Below are positions 22,527 to 32,300 of a stretch of 64,000 nt of DNA, piece by piece (the stretch's first letter is position 1; each line of letters begins with the position of its first letter). Position numbers and translations under genes: made by a program. The notes under the pieces were generated by a model. The model was not told the DNA's origin, did no database searches, and saw only the letters and a program-made list of their open reading frames with translations. Origin of the DNA: Gaertneriomyces semiglobifer (lineage: Eukaryota > Chytridiomycota > Chytridiomycetes > Spizellomycetales > Spizellomycetaceae); contig JAHLKF010000018.1 in assembly GCA_025558075.1 (NCBI GenBank), positions 248,001 through 312,000 on the forward strand. Direction: 5' to 3'.

Positions 22527-22598
22527 TGTTCCCGCTCGGGTTTGAACCGAGGACCTTCTGCGTGTAAAGCAGATATTATGCCACTAAACTACAGGAAC
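22527..22598 (-). tRNA. tRNA-Val(UAC)
   Basis: The minus strand folds as a full cloverleaf. The acceptor is GTTCCTG with CGGGAAC, the A box region TAGTTTAGTGG, the anticodon stem TCTGC with GCAGA around the loop TTTACAC (anticodon TAC), and the T arm CTCGG-TTCAAAC-CCGAG. The discriminator is A at 22527. It has no intron. Confidence 0.93.
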
Positions 22599-23262
22599 TT
22601 TGATGAACAGCAAGCCTGTACATCTTGAATGAAGTGCTGCTTGCATGATTCTAACGGTGATCGTTAGTTATCATTACTTACTGTGATACCTCTAGTACTA
22701 GCCCTAGCAGTGATGAGTGACGTGAACGTCATGCAGCGAGATCATACGAGCTGAGCCATGGCATGCAATTATCAAGGCTTTGGGGCGGTGACTAGTACTA
22801 GTGTCTGTTAAATAGAACTCAAATACTCTGCTCTCAAACCTTCGTCAATGGCGCCCTCTTTTAGTACTTTCAAACTTTATCAACCTAGTTTAATATTCAT
22901 GGCAGTATCCGACGCATGTCCCAGATTCCGCGAGCAAGTCCTGCAACGATTCCAAGGCTCTTTGTCTTTTCAATTGTGCGCCCTTTGGAGCGTTGTATGA
23001 AGCTCCTTGTCGCCAGTGCGGAGTGCACTGGTACATTGTTATGCAATACCTCAGGTTTACTGTCGCTTGACTACAGCGAAAGATGGTTCTCACGAGAGTT
23101 TTCGCTGATGGGAACGTGGAAAGTGAGGCTCGACTATGCCCAACATTCACTACGAAATGCTACTCAGAGTCACAATCAGTCGGTCATTACAACCAGAAGA
23201 ATCCTACGCAGACCCGTCTAAGCTAGATTACACTTATTGGCGAACAATCAAGTGTTGACAGG

Positions 23263-23263
<1 letters not shown>

Positions 23264-23304
<41 letters not shown>
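23264..23304. repeat. (TA)20 microsatellite
   Basis: About 20 uninterrupted TA units lie 40 bp before the 3' end of repeat copy B. SINE-like elements often land in or seed such tracts. Confidence 0.9.
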
Positions 23305-23309
<5 letters not shown>

Positions 23310-23345
23310 AGCAGTCAGGTAGTCCTCTGAGGCAGTATAGTTCAT

Positions 23346-23563
23346 CAAAAAAATAACAAAAGTACCGAGCCCAGGGCATCTATCATTGCAAAGTGCACCT
23401 CCCCGGAATCGAACTTGCGTTCGCCCGGCCTTACAGCGCTCAAGATGCCCAGGTCTAGACCGCTCGGCTATGGCGGCGTCTTTGTTTTACATAGGAAACA
23501 TTGGCAAGATACCCTTCATCGCAGGGCATTGGAACAAACGCGTCCCGACATGCCATGCGAAGG
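23346..23563 (-). repeat. Pol III-like repeat, copy B
   Basis: This is a full copy in the minus orientation. The A box is TAGCCGAGCGG, the B box AGTTCGATTCC, and the 3' end GGGCTCGGTACTTTTGTTATTTTTTT. It is about 90 percent identical by eye to copy A, including the sequence upstream of the A box (GACGCGTTTGTTCCAATGCC). Confidence 0.65.
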
Positions 23564-23593
23564 CCATCCCTGAACAGCAAACGTAATCACTCC

Positions 23594-23790
23594 AAAAAAT
23601 AACAAAAGTACCGAGCCCAGGGCATCCATCATCGCAAAGTGCACCTCCCCGGAATCGAACTTGCGTTCGCCCGGCCTTACAGCGCTCAAGATGCCCAGGT
23701 CTAGACCGCTCGGCTATGGCGACGTCTTTGTTTTACATAGGAAACATTTGCAAGGTGACCCTTCGTCGCAGGGCACCGGAACAAACGCGT
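23594..23790 (-). repeat. Pol III-like repeat, copy C
   Basis: This is a head-to-tail neighbour of copy B, 30 bp away in the same orientation. The A and B boxes and the TACTTTTGTTATTTTTT end are conserved. The 5' flank diverges beyond ACGCGTTTGTTCCGGTGCC. Confidence 0.65.
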
Positions 23791-24028
23791 TGCGTGCAAT
23801 TCATGTCGCGCTGGTCCGGACGCTTCGGACGCGTAGTTTCCCACGCGTGTGTGCAGATTACGACAACGTTTAACACGCGGACGGAGCACTCAACGGGACT
23901 CATCGTTCCTGATACGGTTAGATTGCTGTACAGCTGTGCCATTGTTTTGCAATCTATTTGGTGGCCCAGTTGCTGCTGTTGTTCATTTATCCTTGAATTT
24001 TAGATGACGAATGGCGCCATCGCATCGG

Positions 24029-24058
24029 CCAATGGGCTGTCCTCTCGGATATAAAAGG
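24029..24058 (+). promoter_or_regulatory. Orphan CCAAT plus TATAAAAGG promoter-like element
   Basis: CCAAT (24029-24033) and TATAAAAGG (24050-24058) lie in the correct order, followed by a pyrimidine-rich stretch like that after the TATA box of the gene at 25785. No convincing ORF follows, only a minisatellite (24110-24245) and AATAAA at 24439-24444. It may drive a noncoding RNA or be part of a solo LTR. Confidence 0.45.
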
Positions 24059-24109
24059 GCCCCCCGTTCGTCGCTTCCCTCCCCTCAGTTTTCCTTCAGT
24101 TCGCCTCCC

Positions 24110-24245
24110 TCGACATCTTCGACTTCGACTACAACAACCTCGACTGCTGGACTTCGACTTCAACAACCTCGACTGCTGGACTTCGACTACAACAACCTCG
24201 CCTACAACAACCTCGACTACTGGACTTCGACTACGACAACCTCGA
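24110..24245 (+). repeat. Minisatellite, GGACTTCGACTACAACAACCTCGACTGCT-like units
   Basis: There are about five imperfect units of about 28 bp built from CTTCGACT, ACAACAACCTCGACT and GCTGGA. They lie in the predicted transcribed part downstream of the orphan promoter. Confidence 0.7.
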
Positions 24246-25013
24246 CACCAAGATGCTGTGAAACTCAAGGCAAAACGGTCCGTGAAACCCTGGGCGGCTG
24301 GTGAAAGAATGCTTCGTGCATACCTTTCATTAGCAATAACACTTGGAGTTGTGAGGAGTTGTGTTACATATATAATATATTATGTGCTTTATAAACATTA
24401 GACTTTGCTTTTTTTGTGTTGAATAATAATAAGTGTTGAATAAATATTATGAGTGTTATCATTACTTGAGTTCAAAATTATAATTTAGACCGCTATGAAA
24501 GCGTCCTGGCGCCAGATCTTTATGACTATTTATACTGATGCCTCAACTGAGGTTGTCAAGACTTTGCTCGCTCAACTCGACATTTGAATGTTGAGGCAGG
24601 TGCCGGCATCAACTATTGAATCACATTTGGCGCATGCGAAAATGCGCTCTCAATCGTGTGCACCGGTTCTTCTCGTTCCTTAGTGTCGACAATGTCGTGT
24701 TTGTCAAGCACTCCAACTGATGAGAAACTGGACGAGCGCCCTATTGCATGACAAGAGAACTTTGAACTGCTGCACTACGGCATAGCAATTAGCGCAGCGC
24801 CCGCTACTTCGGAACCTGGTGCCCAGCGGGCAGAAGATTTTACGAACAGGGGGCGAAGAGAAGTGAGCACAGGTGTGCCCCGACTTAAGATTGGATTCCA
24901 GATATGTTCTTGCTACGTGGATTTAGAATTTATGAAGAAAGCGAAGACGGGCGGTGTGGATTTTAAAGATTTTATTGTACTATATACAACCACAACCCGT
25001 CCATGGGTATAAT

Positions 25014-25785
25014 TTATTTACAACTGGGTATATGGCCTGAGAAGCGGCCCCACCGCCAGTAACCACTTTTTTTTAATTTTATATATTCAATTAGGGTGTA
25101 CTGGCGGATGGCCGGGTGGATGGAGAACCAGTCCACCAGCATCAGGTCAGGGACCTCCTCAGCCCCCACCTCCTCCGTCTTGACCGCCGAAGCAGTCTTG
25201 ACGGGGGTATACGGAGGTGGAGGCGTTGGAGGTGTGACCTGAATGCATGGCGTGGAGGTGTCTGCCGCCCGCTACACAAACAAGAAAAGAAAGAGTGAAT
25301 ATGGGACAGGGATAGAGATACATGTTAATGACAGATGCTTACGGGAAGAAGAGGAGCTGTGTCCGCCTTGCCACCGGCCGTCCGGCGGAACTTGAGCTTG
25401 TCCGCTCGATCCGGCCGGTCCTCCTCCTCCTCCGACCACTCCTCAGGCTGGGTATAAGTTTTTGGCTTCGTGATGAAGCCGGGTATAATGGACGGGTTGT
25501 GGTGCTTGGGTCTGGCGACCCTTCTGGTAAGGGGAGGTAGAACGAAGATGTATGAGTAAGAGTGGGAGCGGAACCATGAACTGCAGTTGGATAGCATACC
25601 TCTGGGTCGCCGCACCCTCCATCATCCCTCCCCTCACTGGGATCCACCCCTGGTGGTCCCAAACCTCCTCAGTGGTGCTCTGGAAGCGAAAAGCGCGTTG
25701 GTCCAGTTGGGTGTTGCAGGTGTGTAGACATCGACTAATATACCTTTGTTGTGGTGCTTTGAATTGTTCTTTTTAATGCTGGCAT
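25014..25785 (-). CDS. Unrecognised four-exon gene, 186 aa
   Basis: Exons are 25785-25744, 25679-25600, 25523-25343 and 25271-25014, with three introns of 64, 76 and 71 bp. Each begins GTATAT, GTATGC or GTAAGC and ends CAG or TAG, and all phases agree. The start MPALKRTIQSTTTK lies 38 bp after a TATAAAAAGG box (25832-25823), and AATAAA (24976-24971) follows the stop by about 38 bp. The protein has a conserved-looking core (TTEEVWDHQGWIPVRGG, HNPSIIPGFITKPKTYTQ), an acidic stretch (EEWSEEEEDRPDRADKLKF), a proline-rich linker (TPPTPPPPYTP) and a C-terminus DWFSIHPAIRQYTLIEYI. No family is recognised, and no TM segment or signal peptide is seen. Aligned promoter, splice and polyadenylation signals are the main evidence that it is real. 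Confidence 0.6.
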
Positions 25786-25822
25786 TTTGTGGAGAGAAGG
25801 GAGAGGGAGGGGAAATCGCTCG

Positions 25823-25832
25823 CCTTTTTATA
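25823..25832 (-). promoter_or_regulatory. TATA box of the four-exon gene
   Basis: TATAAAAAGG on the minus strand lies 38 bp upstream of the ATG at 25785 and is followed by a pyrimidine-rich tract (TTTCCCCTCCCTCTCCC) typical of fungal start regions. Confidence 0.6.
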
Positions 25833-27031
25833 TTCGAGGAGGCCTCTTTTGCGGGGGACGCCTCCTCTGCCCATCCGATGACGAGGACATTACCGTCACA
25901 GTCCCTCAGCAAAGTGGCAATCGCTGATACCACCACTAGTGGATGAATAGGTGGAGAATCAGCACTGAACGGAGTCTAGCGGCTGTGACGACCGCCTTGT
26001 CACTTTCGCGAAGAACTTCTCGGAGAAAACCGCCCATTCCTCATTCACGATCCATTGTTAGATACGAGGCGCGCTGTGCCCATCGCTTGCTCCGACTGGT
26101 AGAATGGTTTTGGAGCTGCTGCAGGTCGAGAGAGAGCGTTATAAGGTTTGGGAAGGCGAGCTATTTGTTTGTTACTTCGATTTGAGCATAATTGTTTATC
26201 ACTGTGTCCGTCAAGTAACAGCACGAACAGGACAATTACTGGCCTCTGCTCGTATCGCCGGTGCATACTGTAGCCCATTCGTAACCCAAGATCGAGCTCA
26301 GCTCAATGGGTGGCGGAAGCTGAATGGAATGCGGTGTCATCGGAAGAATAAGCAAGAAACAAACAATATGATGGATGATCCCTCTTTCAGAAGCGTAAGC
26401 GCATAGCCCCGCTAACCCGTTCTCTCCTCCGCCATCCGCCGACGATGACGGGAATCCTGTCGTAGTCGAAAGTCCTTCGTTCCGTCGCAGTATGTCAATT
26501 CAAGTCGCGTCGCGGTTAAACCATCGTTAAACCATCGTTCAAAACTCCAGACGGAGAGCTGGATGTTCAGCTATGTCTTCTACCACCTCATTAGGGTGAA
26601 GACGGCTTTTCCGTTGTGCGCTCTCTAAGCTTGATGACCCTTCCATGTCGGACATCCGCCTAACTAGCACATGTTGATATATTCGGACGTATTCTACTGG
26701 GCCTGTGAACGTTTGGGAACCAACACCAGCATTATTCAATGTAGTAAGGACATTCATATGCTTTGTTGAAGGCCACCGCAGCACAGACACATAGGAGGTT
26801 CCACTGAAGTCGTCTGCTGTAATCACGGAAGCGCTACATAGCGATCTACGGGCAAGTTCAACATTGAAGTTGCAGATTATTGCTCCTCGATGGAAATCAT
26901 GCTCAGTTATACATCCTTCTCTGGACCAATTAGCTTGGACCGGGGTGAGAAAGAGTTTACTGAACACACGGGCTTAGGGTGTACGAATGTATTGCAGTGT
27001 ATTTACTTTTTATTGTAACACCTCACTTCTG
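25833..27031. other. Intergenic region, one doubtful ORF
   Basis: A minus-strand frame of 142 codons (26967-26539) has ordinary composition but no ATG before codon 75. It has no recognised content and no signals at either end. Otherwise nothing is seen. Confidence 0.4.
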
Positions 27032-27322
27032 TTATTCACAAGCTTCTGGCACCGATTCCGAGCTGCCCCATTCTTTCAAAACAAAAGCCCGCTCAGGCTC
27101 GTTTTTGGTCCATCTCAACATGCAAAAGGGGCTGTCGCCGGGGTGCACAGCTGCCATTTCCACATGTTGTACGATTTTCTCAAACCCCAGACACTCTTTC
27201 TGACATCCTGCGCAACGATAAGGATGATGGAGGACATGAACACGAAAGGTACTTGCGTTCGTGGCAACAGAGTTGCATATATCACATTGAAAGGGACCTT
27301 TAGCAAAGTCCCGCTCTGTCAT
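27032..27322 (-). CDS. C-terminal C2H2 fingers of the frameshifted zinc-finger gene
   Basis: This frame overlaps the end of the upstream zinc-finger ORF in another frame. It encodes two further fingers (FQCDICNSVATNASTFRVHVLHH and YRCAGCQKECLGFEKIVQHV...H) and ends 18 bp before an AATAAA signal (27014-27009). The paired arrangement is what fungal multi-C2H2 proteins carry after the conserved HLEAGC segment, so this is most likely the C-terminal half of the same protein. An ATG at 27322 is available if it is translated alone. No GT-AG intron that restores phase was found. Confidence 0.55.
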   Translation of the reverse strand: MTERDFAKGPFQCDICNSVATNASTFRVHVLHHPYRCAGCQKECLGFEKIVQHVEMAAVHPGDSPFCMLRWTKNEPERAFVLKEWGSSESVPEACE

Positions 27323-28304
27323 CCGGCACAATTCGCGGCGCAATCAGTGCGCCAAGCTTGTGCATCTGATCTTCCCAATGAAGAAGCCAAGCGTCAAGTC
27401 CGGCCATTGTCGCGCCGTTACATCCCGCTTCTAGATGCTGCGCGATAGCAGTCAGGAGACCCGTCTTCTTGCAGAAAGGACAGGCTACGTTGCGGAGGAC
27501 TTTGGGAATGGGTCCTGGTTCCGTTCTCGCACGTACTTTGCGAGACATGTCGATGTCTGGTGATCTTTCCCTCATGCCGTTATGGGAGCCCAGCGTCGTA
27601 CATTGTGTTTTCGCGAGCTTTGCGGCATTCGTTTCCGGCACCTTTGTCACAGATCCGTTGTTTTCATCGTTGTGTCGGGTGCTGACCATTTCATCCACAT
27701 CAAACTGGTGCATAAGCACCAGGTCTGTTTCCGATAGCGTCCTATTGTGTGTCAGGTAATCGCTCACATCAGGGTGGGCACTAGCAAGTATCGCTTCGTA
27801 TTCGGTCGCAGGGCGACTGGAATGCGCTGCCACTGGGTTTCCCCTGGACCTGGCAGCTAAGTACTCGGGTAGAACGTTTGATGGCTCATGTCCGGCTTTC
27901 CAGCAATGCTTTCGTAAACCCTCACTGTTCCAAGAGAAGAAGTGGCAACCACTGTTAGCACACAAGAAGGGTCGCTTATGCCTCGCTTTGTCTGCATGTC
28001 GCAAGAGCTCCGTCAGAGTGTGGAACCGTGAGGTGCAATCTTCGCACTGGAAGGAGCACTCTCGGGTTGCTCTGGGAAATATATGTCCACGCCTGTCACA
28101 ATGCCGTAGTAGAGACTCGCGGTTCCAAGCATAAAAGGTACAGGTGGCAGTAGCACAAGGCAAGGGCCTCTCGTGATTACAGATATCTGTGTGCCGCAAT
28201 AGGCCTTGCAAACTATCGTACGTCTGCGCACAGTCCCGACACCTGTATTCATCACTCGATAGATGAGCCCTGGGACGAGGCCGCCGAGAGTAACGATCAC
28301 CCAT
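27300..28304 (-). CDS. Fungal multi-C2H2 zinc-finger protein, N-terminal part, 334 aa before frameshift
   Basis: The start is taken at ATG 28304 (MGDRYSRRPRP). Fingers come in pairs: YRCRDCAQTYDSLQGLLRH and LPCATATCTFYAWNRESLLRHC, then FQCEDCTSRFHTLTELLRH and FLCANSGCHFFSWNSEGLRKHC. A middle linker holds a basic patch. A C2HC-like motif ACPFCKKTGLLTAIAQHLEAGC and a segment ending LIAPRIVPDD follow. This order (finger, HLESGxC, then a link, then a second finger pair) is characteristic of a fungus-specific C2H2 family. Here the frame stops at 27300, while the next finger pair continues in another frame from about 27322. The gene is either a recent pseudogene or carries a one-base error. Confidence 0.75.
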   Translation of the reverse strand: MGDRYSRRPRPRAHLSSDEYRCRDCAQTYDSLQGLLRHTDICNHERPLPCATATCTFYAWNRESLLRHCDRRGHIFPRATRECSFQCEDCTSRFHTLTELLRHADKARHKRPFLCANSGCHFFSWNSEGLRKHCWKAGHEPSNVLPEYLAARSRGNPVAAHSSRPATEYEAILASAHPDVSDYLTHNRTLSETDLVLMHQFDVDEMVSTRHNDENNGSVTKVPETNAAKLAKTQCTTLGSHNGMRERSPDIDMSRKVRARTEPGPIPKVLRNVACPFCKKTGLLTAIAQHLEAGCNGATMAGLDAWLLHWEDQMHKLGALIAPRIVPDDRAGLC

Positions 28305-29333
28305 CCCGCCTAGAGATTCTGGATAAGCCAACCTTCTGCAACTCGAAATAACGATATCAAGAGGCAGAAAACCCGTGAATGTGTTTCTATACCACCAACA
28401 AACGATTTGACACCTTATTCACAAGCTCATCTCTGCCCCTACAAACTACGAAACTACGTGTGGGAGGCTTTGCTTGATGATTTCTGCCCCGATGATAACT
28501 CACCGTTTTGCTGTCGAAAGGTGGTGTAAGCCTAATCATTCCAATCCGCTCTTGAGAACTGTGAACTATCAAAACCCTGAGTTCGGACACTTTTCCCAGG
28601 GCGCGTCGCGTGTCGCATTTGACCCTGTCAATTTGACAGCTTCTTTCGCACTCTCTCAAACGGCCAGTAAAGAGAATTTAACAGGGATTCAATGCTGCGA
28701 ACCTCGAATGCGCAATTTTGGTAAGCCGAATTTGTGGAGGTTCATTAATGGAACTCGAGACGTTCAGCCAGTCGGGACTTCGAACTGACTGTGAGCTACT
28801 AGTGCAATGGCCCCTCATAGCATGTAGAGAACTCTTACTTTTGGCAGGGGTGGAGAGCAGATGGTGTAGTAACACTACGGAAGGCAAGTTGAACCCGCAC
28901 AAGGTGGGCAGAAACAGAGCAGACATTACTATGTGTACTGTTCACAGAACGAGTCCTTGAGCGGATTGAAATAGAGGGCACCTAGAAAAGCGATCGCTAA
29001 CGCGGGCGACTTGTTCATCTCCTGCACTGAGGGTGGAATTATGGAGATAATTCCTAGGACGGCGTTATCGTTTGGTTACATGCACCTACTCGCAATACAT
29101 ATAAGCGAGAGGCTTTGCATGAAACAATGCCGTTTGGGCTCGAAACAAATGGCTCGACCGAAAGAAACCCGGTAAGTGATTCTCTACATGGCGCAATGCC
29201 TCAGATAGGGCAATTTACTCCGTGTGTGCAACCAAATAATATTATCCTTCTAACCCAAAGTAGCGTCTGAAATAAACACTTCCTGATATGTCCACTAATA
29301 AGAGTCCAAGTGATTCACCGCAACACTATTATG
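28305..29333. other. Intergenic region
   Basis: This is the region between the kinesin stop and the zinc-finger gene start, both on the minus strand. No gene or strong repeat is seen. Confidence 0.5.
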
Positions 29334-32300
29334 TCATTCATCCCCTTTTATATCCGATGCTTTCTTTTTGACCCGTGCACCTTCAGCACCCACAACCTTA
29401 CTCTGACTAGCAACGGTGTGAGAAGTTGCTAATCGCTCAAATACATCCGCTCCGCTCAGGTTTCGATTAGGATTGCTAGACCCCGGAGAATGATGTGCAG
29501 CATGCTTCGAGAATGACCCTGTTGAACCAGAGTGATGCAGAGCATCGTCATCTAATGGCGACGGTTTCGATAAACGCCCCGGTGAGGCGCCACCACCATT
29601 CAGGTAATCTCTCTTCTTCGGCGATAATGAAGGGGAGCGTGTAGTCACACTGGTGCGAGGAGAGTCACGACCGTACGTCCAGCTTGGGCTGCGCCTCTGA
29701 CTTAACGGTACATGGAGAGTCTGCTCCACAGAAGCAGACCTTGAGGTGGTAGAGCTGGATCGTTGACGTCCTCGTGGAGGCGTGGATGGCGTATTTCGAT
29801 TCTCCTTCATCTCATCCGTTGTGGTGTTAGGAGCACCAGCTGGCTTCCGCGCAGGCTCGTTGGTGGCCGTAAGGGTTTTGGCTAGCTCTGGTCCTGCTGG
29901 CACCACCCGCAAGAAACGCTTCATTCGTTCTCGTAAGGTGAGATTCACCGGTGGGGCAGTCTCTTCCGGCTTTTCTTCCAGCCGTTGCTGCGCGGCTGGT
30001 GCCGGCTGCGGGGACGGTCGTTCATCCGACCGCGTTGGCGATGGAGCAGCGACCCGCGTGATCTCATCCATCTCCATATCGGAATGTTCATCCGCTATGT
30101 TTGACGTCCGTTTGGTAACCCACGCGGCGTCTATTCGCGGTGGCTTTTCCCGATCATCACTGTTGGGAGACGTGTCAGCCGAGTGAAAGTCCACGACTTT
30201 CGGCGGCGAACGGTGCTGCGAGGGAAATGGTTCAGGTGGTGCATTTAAAAAGCGAGTCGGGCTATGTTCCGGGATGCTTTCAGGCGTTGGTTGTGAATCA
30301 TCCACCGCGCCCAAGCGCCTTCTTTCTTCAAATCTAGCTTGCTCGACTTTTCTGTCAGTCTCAGCCGTAGCTCTTCGCGCAATTTCTCGGTGCCGTTCTA
30401 GCGCTTTTCTTAACTGCGACACGGCCTTTTCTCGTTCAACTAGCTTGGCGCTGACCCCTTCCGCTTTGCATCGCCATTCTATCAAATCCTCGAGGCACAA
30501 TTCCGCGACGGCTTCCAATTCGTATGGATCCAGCGACCGCAGTAAATTCATCGCATTCTCCCAGCTGTTGTCTGTCGCGTTGACATTCAGATGTGAAGAC
30601 GAAGGGCTTGATGGTGACGACAATCCACTGGCCACCTGTTCTTCTTCACGTTCGGAATCGCCCAGACGAGCTCGCTTCAACACTTGAGCAGCACGGTCAA
30701 TCTTTACGTTGACCATCGCTATTTCATCGTCTAGAACTGCGAGACGCTCATCCATGTACTGCGGTTGTTCAGGGTCGTAAATTCCGGTGGCGGCTTCGTC
30801 AGCTCTAACACACCGCTCCCGCTCAGCCACCAATTCCTGTTGCTCACCGAGCAATCGCGTCCGGATGACCTTTAATTCGTCCAAAGTTTTCTGCGCTTGG
30901 CGACATTCAACGCAAGCAGCAAGCTCCTTATCCAGCATCTGTTTTTTGAACTGTGCCTTAACGTTGAAGGGAAGTGCATCTACATCATCTCCATCGATGT
31001 CGCCTTCGCCCGATTTGGGTAGCTTGGAGATACGCCGCACAACTCCGCGCGCACTGCCTGGGTGTCGCCCTGAATCTGGATTAGTGGTGACCTTCCATGC
31101 CGTCCCACTTCGACGTTTTGGAGACATGCTTCCGCTAGGTCCTTTAGATATACGTGACGGCGTAGTAGTACGTTTTAGGATAGTCATCACTGTCCGGCGG
31201 TTGTTCATGAGCTCAGGGCGTTGTTGTTGCCGCATGGCACGCTGTAAATGATAGTATGAGGGCGACGGCGCACAGCAATGGCAAGCTTATTCAACACATA
31301 CCTGTAGGTAGCGACTTTTCTCTTCTAATCTCTTGGCGAGCTCGTTAGCCTTCCTCTCCTTTCTCCGCAAGTTCGCAATCTCGCGTTGAGTGCTCATCTC
31401 CAATGCCCGGCTTTTCTCCCGTTCCTTTTTCAGTTCTCTCAGCATACGAGTCTTCTCGCCTTTCATGACCGCAATTGTATTCTTCAAACCCTTCATCAAA
31501 GCCTCATCGTGTCCACGGCGTTCATCGCGCGCTTTGGCAAGGTCAGCTGATTTGCGGCGATACTCTTCAATTTGACGCTCAAGTTGTTTCTTCTTCTCTT
31601 CAAAATGTTGCTTGATCGCTATACTGCCTTTCTTTTCTTCCTTCTTACCACCATCTTGCATTCTTTTGAGCGCTTGATCACGCTCTTGCTTGGACCGCAT
31701 CAGTTGACTTTGAAGGTTATCCAATTTGGCCTCATACGCATGCTTCATGGTCTCGTACTCGGCGTCACGATGTTGTATTCGCGACACAAGCTTCTCATGT
31801 TCGGCAATATCTGCTTGAATCTTGTTGATGAGCGAAAACATATCGGAAGAGTCGTCGTCCGGTGGTTCGCCAGGTTCTCCACCACCAGTCCCTCCAACAT
31901 TCCCTGCATCAGCAGATTCATCTAAACGAAGCGAGGACGGCTCCCAGACAAGCGAATTCTGTAAAATCGATTGGCAAAATGGTCAAATAGTCAGATCCTA
32001 CACTACGATATCGTCCTGTGGATCAAAAGGTACTCACACTTCGGGGTATACCAATAATTCTAACGTCATTCTTCATTGTATCCTCTTTGGGCAAGGTCTT
32101 AATCTCTCCAAGCACTTCTTCCAATTGAGGGTTCTCTTTAAGAGCAGTATGCAACCTTCTCTCATGTACTTCCTCCCCACTGGATTCCTCCCTTTCGACT
32201 TGGCTTAGTTGCTTCACAATCGGCCTTGCGGGTATACCAAACTCTTCATCCATATCCTTCTCCAAACCGATCTCTTCTTTGGTCCAGAGACCTTCGTCTC

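Larger units (their letters stand above)
22599..25013. other. Gene-poor region with repeats and a promoter-like element
   Basis: No protein gene can be supported between the tRNA-Val and the four-exon gene. The region contains a TA microsatellite, two minus-strand copies of the Pol III-like repeat, and a CCAAT/TATA element followed by a minisatellite. Short ORFs are scattered and biased. Confidence 0.5.

Noticed and set aside
24011..24304. 97-codon plus-strand ORF
   Set aside because: Its ATG lies upstream of the CCAAT and TATA boxes, and the rest is a translated minisatellite.
26539..26967. 142-codon minus-strand ORF
   Set aside because: It has no ATG in the first half, no signals and no recognised content.
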